Positions 48,026 through 57,672 of a stretch of DNA of 64,000 nucleotides are shown here, one piece after another (position 1 is the first letter of the stretch; each line of letters opens with the position of its first letter). The position numbers and the translations under genes are program-made. The notes beneath the pieces were generated by a model, which was not told the DNA's origin, searched no databases, and saw nothing but the letters and a program-made list of their open reading frames with translations. Source of the stretch: Streptomyces sp. SCSIO 75703 (GTDB taxonomy: Bacteria > Actinomycetota > Actinomycetes > Streptomycetales > Streptomycetaceae); the NCBI RefSeq assembly GCF_036607905.1, contig NZ_CP144555.1, positions 2,666,001 to 2,730,000 of the forward strand, written 5' to 3'.

Positions 48026-50670
48026 GTGGTCGCCTCCACGAGTACGTCGTCGTCGGCCGGGGGGTCCGGGGCGGGTGCGGGCTCGCCGCCGGTGGTCGCC
48101 GTGTCCAGGCCCAGCAGCAGGCGGACCACGGGGAGCACGGCGTCCGCCCGGCGCGGGTCGGGGTCGGGGGCGAAGCCGGGTGCGGGGGCACCGGGCGCGC
48201 TGCCGCGCCCGGGTCCGCGGCCGGCCAGCTCCCCGAGTGTGCGGCGCACGCCCGGCTCGTACGCCGAGAAGGTGCGCCGCAGCAACGGCAGCACGTCCGT
48301 GAACGCCTGCTCCGGCACGCCGGTCAGCCACGCGTCGACCAGCCCGAGCAGCCGCTCGTCGTGGACGAGGAGCAGTCCGCCGTCCGCTCCCCCGCCGACG
48401 AAGCCCTCGACCCAGGCCGCCGCCTCCGCCGGGGGCGTCCCCGGGGAGAGGGCGAGGCCCATGAGCCGCGCCGCCTCGTCCGGCGCCAGTTCCCCGCCGT
48501 CCAGCAACAGCCGCACCGCCCGTCCCCGGATCCCCCCGCCCACCGCCTCCCGCGCGGCCAGCCCCTGCAGTACCGCCCACCAACGCCCCCGCAGGCCGAG
48601 AGGACCGTCGGGGATCGCGGGGGCGGCAGGGACGGCAGGCATGCCAGGAGTGCCAGAGGTGACCGGGGTGACGGGGGTGACGGGGGCAGGGTGGCCGGTC
48701 GGGGGGCCCGTCGGGGGGCCGGTGGGGTGGCCCATGGGGTCGCCGTCCGGCGTGATGGCGCCGACCGGTGCGGGTGTGCCCTCGGCGGGGGGTGGGTCGG
48801 TGAGGAGGGAGACCGCCGCGTGGACCGCGTCGATGTGGTCGCGCATGCGGGCGGTCGCCTCGGCGTTCAGGCCCGCGCAGGCCGGCGGGAGGCCGACGAA
48901 GACCCGCTCGGCGAGCCCCGCGGCCACCTCCGTGAGCGCGGCGGTGCCGGTGCCGCGCACGTCGCCGTAGCGCAGGGAACGGACCAGCGCGGGCAGGGCC
49001 CACGCGAGGTGGCCGACGTCGGTGTCGAGCGCCGCGCGGTCGGCGAGCACCCGCATCACCTCCGCCAGCGCGTCGTCCAGCCCGGCGAGCAGGCACACCT
49101 CCGCCAGCGCGGTGACCTCCGCCAGCGTGGTCGCGGCGCCGGCGTCCGCCTCGGCCCGGGCCGTCGCGGCGGCCCGCACGGTGGTGCCCCAGATGCCCGC
49201 CTCCGCGATGCGCACCGACAGCTCGGGCTCCCACCGCAGCCGCCAGCCCTCGCGGAAGGTGCCCGTGGCGCCCCGGGCCTCGGCCGGTTCGCCCCAGCCG
49301 ACCCCGAGCAGCCGCAGCCGGTGCAGCAGCCGGCTCCGCCCGGCGTCGGTCTCCTTGCGCAGGTCGAGGTCCAGCTCCCGGTCCCGCGCCTCCGGGGCCA
49401 GCCGCAACCGGCGCTGCGACCGGGCCAGGTCCCGCTGCAGGGGCACCGCGGGCGCGCCCTCCGGGACCCGCCCCAGCACGTCGCCCACCACGAGCCGGTC
49501 CCGTATGAGGGCGAGCGGCACGTCGGAGCCCTCGCACATCACGGCCCGGACGGCGTCCGTCGTCTCGCCCAGTCCGGGCAGCGGCCGGCCGCGCAGCGCG
49601 GCCAGGGCCCCGGCGAGCCGCACGGCCTCGATGACGTGCCCCGGCGAGACCGGCCGGTCCTCCGCGCGCAGCAGTCCGGCGACCCGGGTCAGCCAGCGTT
49701 CCACCGGGCGGTCCGGGGCGCTGAACAGGTGTCCGTACCAGCCCGGCGCGTCGATGCCCGCCCCGTAACCGCCGGCCCGGGACAGCCGGCGGTGGGTCCA
49801 CGGGACCCAGGTCACCTCGACCTTGGTGCGGGGCAGCCCCCTGAGCAGGGCCCGGTCGGCGGCGACGGTGACCCTTCGGCGCAGCGCGGGGACGTGCCAG
49901 GCGCCGCACACGACGGCCACCGCGTCGCCGGACTCGCGCCGCGCGGCCCGTATGCGGAGCCGCATGTACGCCTCACGCACGAGGTCCCCGTCCCCCGGCC
50001 CGGGGCCCCCGGCCGCCCGGTCACCGCCCTGCCTTCCCTCTCTTCCCTCTCTTCCCTTTCTTCCGTCTCCCTCGTCTCCCTCGTCTCCCTCGTCTCCGTC
50101 GTCTCCCCGCGTCTCTCCCCCGTCCCCCCTCGTCGTCCCGGCTCTCCGCTCCGTGTCCGTCTCCGTCTCGCGCACGGCCGTCATCGCCTCCTCCAGCGCC
50201 GTGAAGGAGGCCAGGGCGTCCCCTCCCTCCACCTCACCGCGGTGTTCGACCGTGTCCTCCCACCAGCCCTCGGCGTCCTCGTACCCGGCGGCCCGGGCGA
50301 GCGCGGCGAGCGGATCGGTCCGGGCGGGCGGGGAGTCCGGGCCGGTCCGGGCCAGCGTGTGCGCGGCCGGGAGGTCGATGAACCGGGCGGGCACGCCGTG
50401 CTCCAGCGCCCAGCGCAGCGCGACCCACTCCGGAGAGAACGCGGCCAGCGGCCAGAAAGCCGAGCGCCCCGGCGCGTCCACGGCGTGCGCGAGGAGGGCG
50501 ACGGGCGGGCGCATCTCCGGGTCGGCGGCGAACGGGACGACCGCGTCGGCCTCGGGCGGCCCCTCGATCAGCACCACCCCCGGCCGGGCGGCCTCCAGCG
50601 CCGCCCGGACCGCCCGCGCCGACCCCGGCCCGTGGTGCCGTACCCCCAGGAGCACGAGCCCCTCCTCCAC
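48022..50670 (-). CDS. DUF5682 protein
   Basis: An 882-residue protein of the large DUF5682 family, seen in MoxR-vWA clusters. The start has LVLLGVRHHGPGSARAVRAA and VVLIEGPPEADAVV, which recall the TraB/EreA-like fold of histidine-containing hydrolase relatives. Near residue 205-230 is a charged linker of Asp/Glu/Gly/Arg repeats (DEGDEGDEGD, GREGREGR). The rest is helical repeats. The biochemical role is unknown. GTG at 50670 gives the family start; an upstream GTG at 50754 adds 28 residues. It overlaps the vWA gene by 4 bp. Confidence 0.82.
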   Translation of the reverse strand: MEEGLVLLGVRHHGPGSARAVRAALEAARPGVVLIEGPPEADAVVPFAADPEMRPPVALLAHAVDAPGRSAFWPLAAFSPEWVALRWALEHGVPARFIDLPAAHTLARTGPDSPPARTDPLAALARAAGYEDAEGWWEDTVEHRGEVEGGDALASFTALEEAMTAVRETETDTERRAGTTRGDGGETRGDDGDEGDEGDEGDGRKGREGREGRQGGDRAAGGPGPGDGDLVREAYMRLRIRAARRESGDAVAVVCGAWHVPALRRRVTVAADRALLRGLPRTKVEVTWVPWTHRRLSRAGGYGAGIDAPGWYGHLFSAPDRPVERWLTRVAGLLRAEDRPVSPGHVIEAVRLAGALAALRGRPLPGLGETTDAVRAVMCEGSDVPLALIRDRLVVGDVLGRVPEGAPAVPLQRDLARSQRRLRLAPEARDRELDLDLRKETDAGRSRLLHRLRLLGVGWGEPAEARGATGTFREGWRLRWEPELSVRIAEAGIWGTTVRAAATARAEADAGAATTLAEVTALAEVCLLAGLDDALAEVMRVLADRAALDTDVGHLAWALPALVRSLRYGDVRGTGTAALTEVAAGLAERVFVGLPPACAGLNAEATARMRDHIDAVHAAVSLLTDPPPAEGTPAPVGAITPDGDPMGHPTGPPTGPPTGHPAPVTPVTPVTSGTPGMPAVPAAPAIPDGPLGLRGRWWAVLQGLAAREAVGGGIRGRAVRLLLDGGELAPDEAARLMGLALSPGTPPAEAAAWVEGFVGGGADGGLLLVHDERLLGLVDAWLTGVPEQAFTDVLPLLRRTFSAYEPGVRRTLGELAGRGPGRGSAPGAPAPGFAPDPDPRRADAVLPVVRLLLGLDTATTGGEPAPAPDPPADDDVLVEATT
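50041..50107. repeat. Simple-sequence repeats inside the DUF5682 gene
   Basis: On the plus strand the region runs CTCTTCCCT several times, then CTCGTCTCC several times with small changes. It encodes the acidic/basic linker of the DUF5682 protein. The unit length is a multiple of three, so copy-number changes would keep the frame. Confidence 0.75.
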
Positions 50671-50808
50671 TCCGTCACCCCCTCCGAGCCGTGCCGTGGC
50701 CCCGGACCGCCGCCCGGTGCCGGGCCCATGACGAGTCGTCGCCCCCGGCACCACCCTGGTGTCCGCCTGCGGCGCGCGCCGCCGTCCGCCCCCGCGTCCC
50801 CGCCCCCG

Positions 50809-51948
50809 TCATCCCGTCACCTCGCGGCAGGCGCGGTAGAAGTCCTGCCAGTCGTCGCGCTCGCGGACCACCGTCTCCAGGTACTCCCGGAAGACGACAC
50901 CGTCGGCGGCCGGGTCGCGGACGACGGCGCCGAGCAGGCCCGCGGCGATGTCCCCGGCCCGCAGCACCCCGTCGCCGAAGTGGGCGGCCAGCGCGAGGCC
51001 GCCGGTCACGACGGAGATCGCCTCGGCCGTGGAGAGCGTGCCGCTGGGCGACTTCAGCCGCGTCCGGCCGTCGGAGGTCGCCCCGTCGCGCAGTTCGCGG
51101 AAGACGGTGACGACCCGGCGGATCTCCGCGAGCCCGTCGGTCGCGGCCGGCAGGTCGAGCGCGCGCCCGATCTGGTCGACCCGGCGGGCGACGATGGCGA
51201 CCTCCGCCTCGGCGCTCTCCGGCAACGGCAGCACCACCGTGTTGAAGCGGCGGCGCAGGGCGCTGGAGAGGTCGTTGACCCCGCGGTCGCGGTCGTTGGC
51301 CGTGGCGATGAGGGTGAACCCCCGGACCGCCTGCACCTCCTCGCCCAGCTCCGGTATGGGCAGCGTCTTCTCCGACAGGACGGTGATCAGGGCGTCCTGC
51401 ACGTCCGCCGGGATGCGGGTCAGCTCCTCCACCCGGGCGATCCGCCCCTCCGCCATGGCCCGCAGGACCGGGCTCGGCACGAGCGCGTCCCGGCTCGGGC
51501 CGTGGGCGAGCAGCCGGGCGTAGTCCCAGCCGTAGCGGATGGCCTCCTCCGGGGTGCCGGCGGTGCCCTGCACGAGCAGGGTCGAGTCCCCGCTGACCGC
51601 GGCGGCCAGGTGCTCGGAGACCCAGGTCTTCGCCGTGCCGGGCACGCCGAGCAGGAGCAGGGCGCGGTCGGTGGCGAGCGTGGTGACGGCGACCTCGACG
51701 ATGCGGCGCGGGCCCACGTACTTCGGGCTGATCACCGTGCCGTCGGACAGGGTGCCGCCGAGCAGGTACGTCGCCACCGCCCAGGGCGACAGCTTCCAGC
51801 GCGGCGGGCGCGGACGGTCGTCCCGCGCCGCCAGTGCGGCGAGTTCGCCGGCGAAGGCGTCCTCGGCGTGTGGCCGCAGCACCTCGGCGCCGGGTGCGGC
51901 GCCCTCGTGGATCGTGTCGGCGGGCATCGGTTTCACGGACACGGACAT
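50809..51948 (-). CDS. MoxR-type AAA+ ATPase
   Basis: A 379-residue AAA+ protein. Walker A is GVPGTAKTWVSEHL, with Ala for the usual Gly and Thr at the phosphate-binding end; the Walker B region is RIARVEELTRIPADVQ; sensor 1 is LIATANDRDRG and the arginine-finger region LSSALRRRFNTVVLPLP. MoxR proteins act as chaperones with vWA partners. The ATG at 51948 is preferred to the GTG at 51990. It is the first gene of the leftward operon with DUF5682 and vWA, and divergent from the SWIM gene. Confidence 0.9.
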   Translation of the reverse strand: MSVSVKPMPADTIHEGAAPGAEVLRPHAEDAFAGELAALAARDDRPRPPRWKLSPWAVATYLLGGTLSDGTVISPKYVGPRRIVEVAVTTLATDRALLLLGVPGTAKTWVSEHLAAAVSGDSTLLVQGTAGTPEEAIRYGWDYARLLAHGPSRDALVPSPVLRAMAEGRIARVEELTRIPADVQDALITVLSEKTLPIPELGEEVQAVRGFTLIATANDRDRGVNDLSSALRRRFNTVVLPLPESAEAEVAIVARRVDQIGRALDLPAATDGLAEIRRVVTVFRELRDGATSDGRTRLKSPSGTLSTAEAISVVTGGLALAAHFGDGVLRAGDIAAGLLGAVVRDPAADGVVFREYLETVVRERDDWQDFYRACREVTG

Positions 51949-52081
51949 GGCCAGTCCCCCTCCAGCTCGGCCGGTTCGGTCGTGTGGCACCTACCGTGCA
52001 CCACCCCACTGACAATCGCTCTGACCTGCGCGAACGCCCGCTCGGGGTGGATTGTCGGTGGGTGGCCGTACCTTCGGGGAC
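51949..52081. promoter_or_regulatory. Divergent promoter region, MoxR / SWIM
   Basis: A 133-bp region. It includes TTGTCGGTGGG and CACCCCACTGACAATCG, and must drive both arms of the cassette. No certain promoter boxes were assigned. Confidence 0.4.
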
Positions 52082-53437
52082 ATGACTGTGCTGGGGGTGC
52101 GCTGGACGGCCGGCCAGGTGCTGGCACTGGCACCCGACACGGCGTCACGCGCGGCGGGGAGCAGGCTCGGTGTGGCCGGTCCGTGGTCGGGGACGGGGTG
52201 GAGCGACGAGGGGGTGGTGTGGGGGCGGTGCGAGGGACCGGACGGCACGGCGTACCGCACGGCGGTGGATCTGACGGGGGCCGCCGGACCGGCGTACCTG
52301 TGCGCGTGCCCGAGTCCGGAGCCGCCGTGCGGGCACGCCCTCGGCCTGCTGCTCCTCTGGGCCGGGGCCGGCGGCGCGGTGCCGAGAGGGGAGGCGCCGC
52401 GGTGGGCGGAGCGGTGGCGGGCGGAGCGGCGGGGGATCGCGCGGGGGGAGCGGGCGGGGGGAGCCGCCGGTTCCGGGCCCCGGGTGGCCGCTCCGGCGGC
52501 GGCGCGGCGGCGGGCGGAGCGCCGGGCCGCACGGATCGACGGCGGCGCGGCGGAGCTGGAGCGGCGGCTGGCGGACCTGCTGCGGGGCGGCCTCGCGGGC
52601 GCCCGCCGGTCCGGGTACGGGCTGTGGGAGGAGACGGCGGCCCGCATGGTCGACGCCCAGGCCCCCGGGCTGGCCGCGCGGGTGCGGGAGCTGGGCGCGA
52701 TACCGGGTTCGGGCCCGGACTGGCCCGGGCGGCTGCTGGAGGAGTGCGCGCTGCTGCACCTGCTCGGCCGGGGCTGGCTCGGCCGCGAGCGGCTGCCCGG
52801 GGAGCTGTCGGCGGTGGTCCGCACCCGCGTCGGGCTGACCGCGTCGCCGGACGGACCGCCGCTCAGGGACCGCTGGCTGGTCCTCGCCCGGTACGACACG
52901 GCCGACGCCCGTCTGACAACCCGCCGCACCTGGCTGTACGGCACCGCGTCACGGCGCACCGCGCTGCTCCTCTCCTACGGCGCCGCCGGACGCGCCCCGG
53001 AGCCCGAGCTGCCGGTGGGGCTGGCACTGGACGCGGAGGTGTCGGCGTACTCCGGTGCGGGCGGGCCGCGCGTCGCGCTGGGCGAGCGGTTCGCGCCGCC
53101 CGTCCCGGACCCGACGCGTCCGCCGGGGGTGACGGTCACCCGGGCCGCCGCCCGGTACGGGGAGGCGCTGCGGGCCGATCCGTGGCGGGAGTCGGTCCCG
53201 GTGACACTGGCGGCGGTCGTTCCACAGCCCGACGGTGAAACGTGGCAGGTGGCGGACGCGGTCGAGGACACGGCGCTGCCGCTGACCGCGCGGGCCCGCG
53301 ACCGGCCGGGGCTGTGGCGGCTGGCGGCCTTGTCGGGCGGGCGGCCGGTCCGGGTCTTCGGGGAGTGCGGGCACCGGGGCTTCACCCCGCTCGCCGTCTG
53401 GCCGGACGGGCCGGGCCCGGTGGTGCCCCTGTGCTGA
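52082..53437 (+). CDS. SWIM zinc-finger protein
   Basis: A 451-residue protein. The SWIM zinc site is near residue 78 (YLCACPSPEPPCGHALGLLL, CxCx(n)CxH). An Arg/Ala-rich helical stretch follows, then mixed alpha/beta regions with no known domain. SWIM fingers bind DNA or proteins, and this family goes with MoxR/vWA cassettes. The ATG at 52082 is chosen over the one at 52052, since MTVLGVRWTAGQVLAL is the natural N-terminus. A DUF5691 gene follows 116 bp downstream. Confidence 0.87.
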   Translation: MTVLGVRWTAGQVLALAPDTASRAAGSRLGVAGPWSGTGWSDEGVVWGRCEGPDGTAYRTAVDLTGAAGPAYLCACPSPEPPCGHALGLLLLWAGAGGAVPRGEAPRWAERWRAERRGIARGERAGGAAGSGPRVAAPAAARRRAERRAARIDGGAAELERRLADLLRGGLAGARRSGYGLWEETAARMVDAQAPGLAARVRELGAIPGSGPDWPGRLLEECALLHLLGRGWLGRERLPGELSAVVRTRVGLTASPDGPPLRDRWLVLARYDTADARLTTRRTWLYGTASRRTALLLSYGAAGRAPEPELPVGLALDAEVSAYSGAGGPRVALGERFAPPVPDPTRPPGVTVTRAAARYGEALRADPWRESVPVTLAAVVPQPDGETWQVADAVEDTALPLTARARDRPGLWRLAALSGGRPVRVFGECGHRGFTPLAVWPDGPGPVVPLC

Positions 53438-53553
53438 CGCGCCCCGCCCGCGTCCCCTTCCCGGCCGTACTCCCCCCTCCCTGCCGCACCCCCACCCCGT
53501 CCGTACTCTCCCCCATCCCTGCCATTGCACAGCCGGACTGTGAAAGGAGCGGC

Positions 53554-55239
53554 ATGAGCGCGACCACCACCGCCGGGGAGGCGGGCGGGCCGGACGGCTG
53601 GCCCGCCGGGGAGGCGGGCGGGCCGGACGGCTGGGACGACCTCGTCGCCGCGGCCCTGCTCGGCACCGACCGGCGTACGCCACCGGGTCACGCGGCCGGC
53701 CGGGCGGCGGGCCGCGACGCGCCGGCCGCGCTGCTCGACGCGGCGGCCGTGGCGACCGTCCGCCGTCGGGCCGGGCTGGCCCCGGCCCGTGCCGCCCGCC
53801 GTCCGGCACCGGCGCCGGAGGACCCCCGCCCGCCGCTGCCGGAGGCCGCCGCCCGCCGGCTGACGACACTGCTCGCCGACCGGCCCGGCCTGGCCGCCGG
53901 CGGGCGCCGGGGCGCCGCGCCCGACCTGATGGAACTGCTGCCGCAGTGGCTGGCCACGGCCAACGCCCACGGGTACGCCGCGCCGGCCGCCGTGCTGCCC
54001 GCCCTGCTGGACGCGGCCCGTGCCCGTACCGACCTGCGGGCGGCGGTGCTGGCCTTCGCCGGGCCACGCGCCCTGTGGCTGGCCCGGCTGAACCCGGACT
54101 GGCGGTTCGCCCTGCGCGCGGCGCCGGGCGCGGGCGGCGGCCCCGCGCGCGGCGGCCCCGAGGCGGTGGCACGGCTGTGGCGGGAGGGGCTGTTCGCGGA
54201 GCGCGTGGCGCTGCTGGGTTCGCTGCGCGCCGCCGACCCGGACGCCGCCCGGGACCTGCTCGCCTCGACCTGGGCGACGGAGCGCGCCGAGGACCGCCTG
54301 ATGTTCCTCGACTCGCTGCGCACGGGGCTGGGCACGGCCGACGAGCCCTTCCTCGAAGCGGCGCTGTCCGACCGGGGACGTGCGGTGCGAGCGGCGGCGG
54401 CGGAGCTGCTGTCGACGCTGCCCGGGTCGGCGCTGGCCGCGCGGATGGGGCGGCGGGCCCTGGCCTGCGTCTCGCTGGACCTCGTCCGGGACCCGGCGAC
54501 GATCACCGTGGAGGCGCCGCACGTCTGCGACGCCGGGATGGCACGCGACGGCGTCGTCGCCCGCGCGCCCGCCGGGCGTGGCGCACGGTCCTGGTGGCTG
54601 GGCCAGGTGGTGGAGGCGGCGCCGCTCGCGCTCTGGTCCGCGCGGCTCGGGGGCCGCACCCCGGCGGAGATCGTCGCCCTGCCGGTGACGGACGACTGGC
54701 GCGACGACCTGCACGCCGCCTGGTGCCGGGCGGCGGTGCGTCAGCGGGACGCCGCGTGGGCGGCGGCGCTGCTGGGTGCGCCCACCGCGCCGGGGGCGGG
54801 CGGCCCGGGGGCGGTGTCGCTGGCCGAGCGGTCGCGGCTGCTCGGCACGATGGGGGCGCCGGAGCGCGCCGCGTGGGTCGCCGGGTTCATCGCGGCGCAC
54901 GGGCTGTCGGAGGCGTTCCAGTTGCTCGCCGTGTCCGCGGTGCCGTGGGCCCCGGTGCTGGGCCGGTCGGTGGTCGACGCGCTGGACATCGCGCGGGACG
55001 CCGGGAGCTATCCGTGGAGTTTCAGCGGCGTGATGGGCCTGGCCGAACGGTGCCTCGACCCCGAGGAGGCGGTCCGGCTCGACGCCCTGCTGGCCCTGCC
55101 CGACGAACGGGAGGACGCCTCGCCGGGGGCGGCGGGGTACTGGGCGGAGGCGTTCCGGCGCCTGGTCACGACCCTGCGCCTACGGGCCGCGATGACCACG
55201 GAACTGGACGACACCGCCCCGCCGCCACCTGCGGCCTGA
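53554..55239 (+). CDS. DUF5691 protein (HEAT-like helical repeats)
   Basis: A 561-residue protein of the DUF5691 family that accompanies the SWIM gene in Streptomyces. After a duplicated N-terminal segment (GEAGGPDGW twice, a 27-bp direct repeat) it reads LVAAALLGTDRRTPPG, the family start, and then helical repeat pairs such as DRLMFLDSLRTGLGTADEPF and RAVRAAAAELLSTLPGSALA. The function is unknown, and it is probably a scaffold. The ATG at 53554 has AAAGGAG upstream. Confidence 0.85.
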   Translation: MSATTTAGEAGGPDGWPAGEAGGPDGWDDLVAAALLGTDRRTPPGHAAGRAAGRDAPAALLDAAAVATVRRRAGLAPARAARRPAPAPEDPRPPLPEAAARRLTTLLADRPGLAAGGRRGAAPDLMELLPQWLATANAHGYAAPAAVLPALLDAARARTDLRAAVLAFAGPRALWLARLNPDWRFALRAAPGAGGGPARGGPEAVARLWREGLFAERVALLGSLRAADPDAARDLLASTWATERAEDRLMFLDSLRTGLGTADEPFLEAALSDRGRAVRAAAAELLSTLPGSALAARMGRRALACVSLDLVRDPATITVEAPHVCDAGMARDGVVARAPAGRGARSWWLGQVVEAAPLALWSARLGGRTPAEIVALPVTDDWRDDLHAAWCRAAVRQRDAAWAAALLGAPTAPGAGGPGAVSLAERSRLLGTMGAPERAAWVAGFIAAHGLSEAFQLLAVSAVPWAPVLGRSVVDALDIARDAGSYPWSFSGVMGLAERCLDPEEAVRLDALLALPDEREDASPGAAGYWAEAFRRLVTTLRLRAAMTTELDDTAPPPPAA

Positions 55240-55817
55240 CGCCGGACGCGGGGGCGGAGGAGCGGCGGGGAGTTGCCGCGGCGGGCGGTACGCAGGGGGA
55301 CGAACGCCGACGGCGGTACGGCGAAGCACGGTACGGAAAAGGACGGTACGGCGGAGGGGATACGGCGGCCGGACGCGGGCCCCGCACCGCCCGGCTGAGA
55401 CGCCGGCCCGCACCGGGACCGGGACCGGGACTGCGAGACCGGGACTGCGGGCCCCGCACCGGCACCGCACGGCGGGCGCGGGTCGAGCCTGCCGCCACGG
55501 CAAGCGCGACGGCCCCGAACGACACGGCAGGCGCAGGTCGAGCCGGTCACCACGGCAGGCGCGAACGGCCCGGACGACACGGCAGGCGCGGGCAGCCCCA
55601 GTCGGCACGGTGAGCGCGGGCGCACGGCCGGCCGTGCGACGGCGGCGGGTCCGGGCCGCGCCCGGTCCGGGCCGGCCGACCCGCGCCGGCCCACGCCCGG
55701 TTCGCCTCGCCGGGCCACCTCGCCCGGCGGGCGCCCCGCAGGCCGGGCCTCACCCCGCCGGTGCCCACGGCGGCCCCGCCGCAGCCAGCCGGCCCCGCCG
55801 CGAGCGGCCCGGTGGGG
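55240..55817. other. Non-coding region with degenerate G+C repeats
   Basis: A 578-bp gap between converging genes. It contains scattered ACGGTACGG repeats (about 55310-55350), (GGGACC)n near 55413-55440, and CACGGCAGGCGC repeated with changes about every 27-50 bp from 55500 to 55600. The open frames through it have no real protein character. It may be a decayed gene or a slippage-prone spacer. Confidence 0.6.
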
Positions 55818-56237
55818 TCAGGCCCGCTGGGCCGGTTCGCGGACCGCCGCGCGGACCCAGTCCACGATGGAGGCCGTCGTCGCGCCCGGGGTGAAGATCT
55901 CCGCGACGCCCTTCTCCTTCAGCGGGGCGATGTCCGCCTCCGGGATGATCCCGCCGCCGAAGACGAGGATGTCGGCCGCGTCGCGCTCCCGCAGCAGGTC
56001 GATCACGGCGGCGAAGAGCGTGTTGTGAGCGCCGGAGAGGATGGAGAGCCCGATCGCGTCGGCGTCCTCCTGGATCGCGGTGTCCACGATCTGCTCGGGC
56101 GTCTGGTGGAGCCCGGTGTAGATGACCTCCATACCGGCGTCGCGCAGCGCCCGCGCGATCACCTTGGCCCCGCGGTCGTGACCGTCGAGCCCCGGCTTGG
56201 CCACCACCACGCGGATCGGACCGGCTGCCACACCCAT
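55818..56237 (-). CDS. icmB: Cobalamin-binding small subunit of an acyl-CoA mutase (IcmB-like)
   Basis: A 139-residue single B12-binding domain with the DxHxxG motif ([12 protein letters not shown]), [17 protein letters not shown] and VFGGGIIP, all standard for adenosylcobalamin mutases. Free-standing small subunits of this size are IcmB (isobutyryl-CoA mutase) or methylmalonyl-CoA mutase relatives. The partner large subunit is not in the window. The ATG at 56237 lies behind GGAGG; a second ATG is at 56249. Confidence 0.9.
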   Translation of the reverse strand: MGVAAGPIRVVVAKPGLDGHDRGAKVIARALRDAGMEVIYTGLHQTPEQIVDTAIQEDADAIGLSILSGAHNTLFAAVIDLLRERDAADILVFGGGIIPEADIAPLKEKGVAEIFTPGATTASIVDWVRAAVREPAQRA

Positions 56238-56739
56238 CACTGCCTCCATGAAGCGATTACATCCATCCGTACCGACAAGTACCGCACATCTCGCCCGCGC
56301 CCGTGCACGGGAGCACCGCCCCGGGGCGGCACGCCGCCCGCAACGCGCGGACCCCCGCACCACGCGGTACCACCCGCCCGGGGGAAGTGAACGAACGTTA
56401 TCCCCAGGATCCCGCAAGCGGCCGTTTCGCGGTCCCCACAGAGGGGGAAATCACACGGTGGGACAAGGTGACCACGCCCCGCTCACACCGGGCACGACGG
56501 GACCCGCCCGCACCCCCACGGCTCCCCACCGGCGGCGACCCGCCCACCCCTCGGAGCACACTTCGTACACCGCACCTCACCGCACCTCACCGCACCTCAC
56601 TTCCAGCTCACCCCATACGGCTCACCTCGCCCGGCTCACCCACACAGCTCACCCCCTCATCGGTCACTGGTGTCACCGCTCTCCACACGGGCACACGGGA
56701 AACCGAGGCGTCTTCGCGCACGCCGACAGGAGGTCGTCC
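56238..56739. promoter_or_regulatory. Divergent region, icmB-like / lipase
   Basis: A 502-bp gap. The left end should hold the icmB promoter. At 56572-56600 there is a short tandem repeat CACCGCACCT. The right end has the lipase Shine-Dalgarno AGGAGG (56728-56733). No gene was seen in it. Confidence 0.5.
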
Positions 56740-57672
56740 ATGAAGGTCACGACGGCGGCACAGCCCCTCCTGCCGCTCTACCGGCGTCTCCCCGAGCCCT
56801 TTCCGGCCCTGCTCACGGACCTCACGGCCCTGCCGGGACGACTGACGGGCATCTCCCTGACCCTCCTGAAGGCCACCGCCCTGGAGGTCGCGGTGCTCGC
56901 CGGGCACGTCCTCCTGTACCCCTCCGGCATCGTCCAGGAGCGCCGGCCCGCCCCGCCGGTCCCGACGGCGAACCCGCCGGACGCCCTCCTCGCCCCGCCC
57001 GCGCCCCGGCTGCCGGTCTCACCGGGCCCGCCGGTCGTGCTGCTGCACGGCTTCTTCGACAACCGCTCCGTCTTCCTGCTGCTGCGCCGCGCCCTGGCCC
57101 AGCAGGGCCGGCACCGGGTCGAGTCGGTGAACTTCTCCCCGCTGACCTGCGACGTCCGGGTCGCCGCCGCGCTGCTCGACCGGCACGTCGAGGAGATCTG
57201 CCGGCGGACCGGCAGCGAACGGGTCGACATCGTCGGCCACAGCCTCGGCGGGCTGATCGCCCGCTACTACGCACAGCGCCTCGGCGGTGACCGGCGCGTG
57301 CGGGTCCTCGTCACCCTCGGCACCCCGCACGCGGGGACCCGGGTCGTCCCGCTGGCCGACGCGCACCCGATCGTGCGGCAGATGCGCCCCGGCTCGGACC
57401 TCCTGGAGGAACTGGCCCAGCCGGCGCCCGGCTGCCGGACCCGGTTCGTCAGCTTCTGGAGCGACCTGGACCACGTGATCGACCCGATGGAGGCGGCCTG
57501 CCTCGACCATCCGGACCTGGCGGCGCATAACGTGCGGGTCAGCGGCATCGGCCATCTCGCCCTGCCGGTCCACCCGGCGGTCGCCACCCGGATACGCCAG
57601 GTCCTCGACACGCCCGGACCGCTCACGGGCCCGGCGTCCGGCGGCACCGCGGACGGCCTGACCGTCGCCTGA
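56740..57672 (+). CDS. Alpha/beta-hydrolase lipase
   Basis: A 310-residue hydrolase. The oxyanion segment is VVLLHGFFDNRSVF, the nucleophile elbow is VGHSLGGLIARYY (catalytic Ser) and the late GIGHLALPVH holds the likely His. A hydrophobic N-terminal stretch (ALEVAVLAGHVLLYPSGIV) may be a membrane anchor, since no clear cleavage site is seen. It resembles the EstA/LipA-type triacylglycerol lipase group. The ATG at 56740 has AGGAGG seven bases before it. Confidence 0.87.
   Translation: MKVTTAAQPLLPLYRRLPEPFPALLTDLTALPGRLTGISLTLLKATALEVAVLAGHVLLYPSGIVQERRPAPPVPTANPPDALLAPPAPRLPVSPGPPVVLLHGFFDNRSVFLLLRRALAQQGRHRVESVNFSPLTCDVRVAAALLDRHVEEICRRTGSERVDIVGHSLGGLIARYYAQRLGGDRRVRVLVTLGTPHAGTRVVPLADAHPIVRQMRPGSDLLEELAQPAPGCRTRFVSFWSDLDHVIDPMEAACLDHPDLAAHNVRVSGIGHLALPVHPAVATRIRQVLDTPGPLTGPASGGTADGLTVA

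Noticed and set aside
55240-55817. A gene in the repeat-rich spacer
   Set aside because: Frames are only Arg/Pro/Gly/Ala-rich, without a Shine-Dalgarno sequence or codon pattern.
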